Source of the DNA: an uncultured Clostridium sp.
GTDB taxonomy: Bacteria > Bacillota_I > Bacilli_A > RF39 > UBA660
Direction: 5' to 3'
Length of the DNA stretch: 12,602 nucleotides
Assembly: GCA_945788325.1 (NCBI GenBank)
Contig: CALZLL010000023.1
Span: forward strand, 1 to 12,602
Position numbers and translations under genes: made by a program. The first letter of the stretch is position 1. Every line of letters begins with the position of its first letter. Under the pieces are notes generated by a model. The model did not search any database and had not been told where the DNA came from. It saw only the letters and a list, made by a program, of their open reading frames with translations. Below are positions 12,479 to 12,602 of this stretch, in pieces.

Positions 12479-12602
12479 TTATTTAATTTTTCTAATTCTT
12501 CTTTACTTATTTTAGTGATTTTTTCAATAATATCAAAATCCATTCCGTTATTTAACATCTCAATAGCAATTTCTCTTTGCTTTTTAATAGAACCTTCTTT
12601 GA
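12469..12602 (-). CDS. C-terminus of a probable Rpn-family / PD-(D/E)XK nuclease-transposase protein (partial)
   Basis: Only the last 43 residues lie in the window, ending at the TAA 12469-12471; the 5' part is off the right edge. The sequence KEGSIKKQREIAIEM, then LNNGMDFDIIEKITKISKEE and LEKLNNGI, has the form of the C-terminal tail common to Rpn/PD-(D/E)XK nuclease family transposase proteins: a basic helix, then a short helix-turn-helix-like unit of the type NGxxxxxIxxxTxxSxEEIxxL. The catalytic domain is not visible, so this is a call by tail only. Such genes are mobile-associated and frequent in gut Firmicutes. No terminator is seen before the amidoligase promoter, so read-through is possible. 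Confidence 0.55.
   Translation of the reverse strand, partial: KEGSIKKQREIAIEMLNNGMDFDIIEKITKISKEELEKLNNGI

Noticed and set aside
1..12602. Apparent excess of ACGT at Asn/Tyr/Asp-Val codon pairs
   Set aside because: It is conspicuous in tig and trhP2, but AAT/TAT before GT codons also occurs in lon, the ysxE-like gene and the 140-residue gene; without counts no bias can be claimed.
1..12602. CRISPR arrays, tRNA or rRNA genes, insertion-sequence ends
   Set aside because: I looked for spaced repeats, CCA-ended cloverleafs and terminal inverted repeats and saw none.

Overview
The window is strongly AT-rich, densely packed DNA from a low-GC Gram-positive bacterium, most likely an uncultured member of the Bacilli. 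An RF39/Erysipelotrichia-like gut lineage is a guess from gene content and base composition. The standard bacterial code is in use: tryptophan is TGG and at least one gene (trhP2) stops at TGA, so this is not a code-4 Mycoplasma. All but one of the genes lie on the minus strand, so the window reads biologically from right to left.

Right end (about 11440-12602): the C-terminus of a probable Rpn/PD-(D/E)XK-type transposase-nuclease protein, then a monocistronic amidoligase-family gene with its own extended -10 promoter and terminator. Next (7198-11395) comes a block in the same order as the Bacillus subtilis yrzL-yrrK-yrzB-yrrM-yrrN-yrrO-greA region: ireB, ruvX, a DUF1292 gene, then trmR, trhP1 and trhP2, then greA. 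Relative to B. subtilis, mltG (yrrL) and udk are missing. trmR-trhP1-trhP2 should build 5-methoxyuridine at the wobble base of several tRNAs.

Middle (3357-7101): trigger factor (tig) and LonA protease (lon), each with its own sigma-A-type promoter. Left (162-3307): a SpoVID-like protein (N-terminal coat-morphogenesis domain plus LysM) and a YsxE-like kinase-fold protein, a pilin-like exported protein, then a valine T-box leader followed by a small unknown gene that overlaps the start of valS. The order tig-lon-spoVID-ysxE-valS matches B. subtilis with clpX, lonB, ysxC and the hem genes removed. This suggests reductive evolution that kept gene order and kept at least part of the spore-coat machinery.

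Regulation is unusually visible. Sigma-A-like promoters can be read before seven transcription units, and hairpin terminators end most of them. The packing is tight: three terminator hairpins contain the stop codon of the gene they follow, two promoters take their -35 box from the preceding terminator, and the greA -35 box contains the trhP2 stop codon. The main unknowns are the T-box-controlled 140-residue protein, the orphan amidoligase, the kinase-dead-looking YsxE homologue and a possible plus-strand small membrane protein in the 3' region of the ysxE-like transcript.
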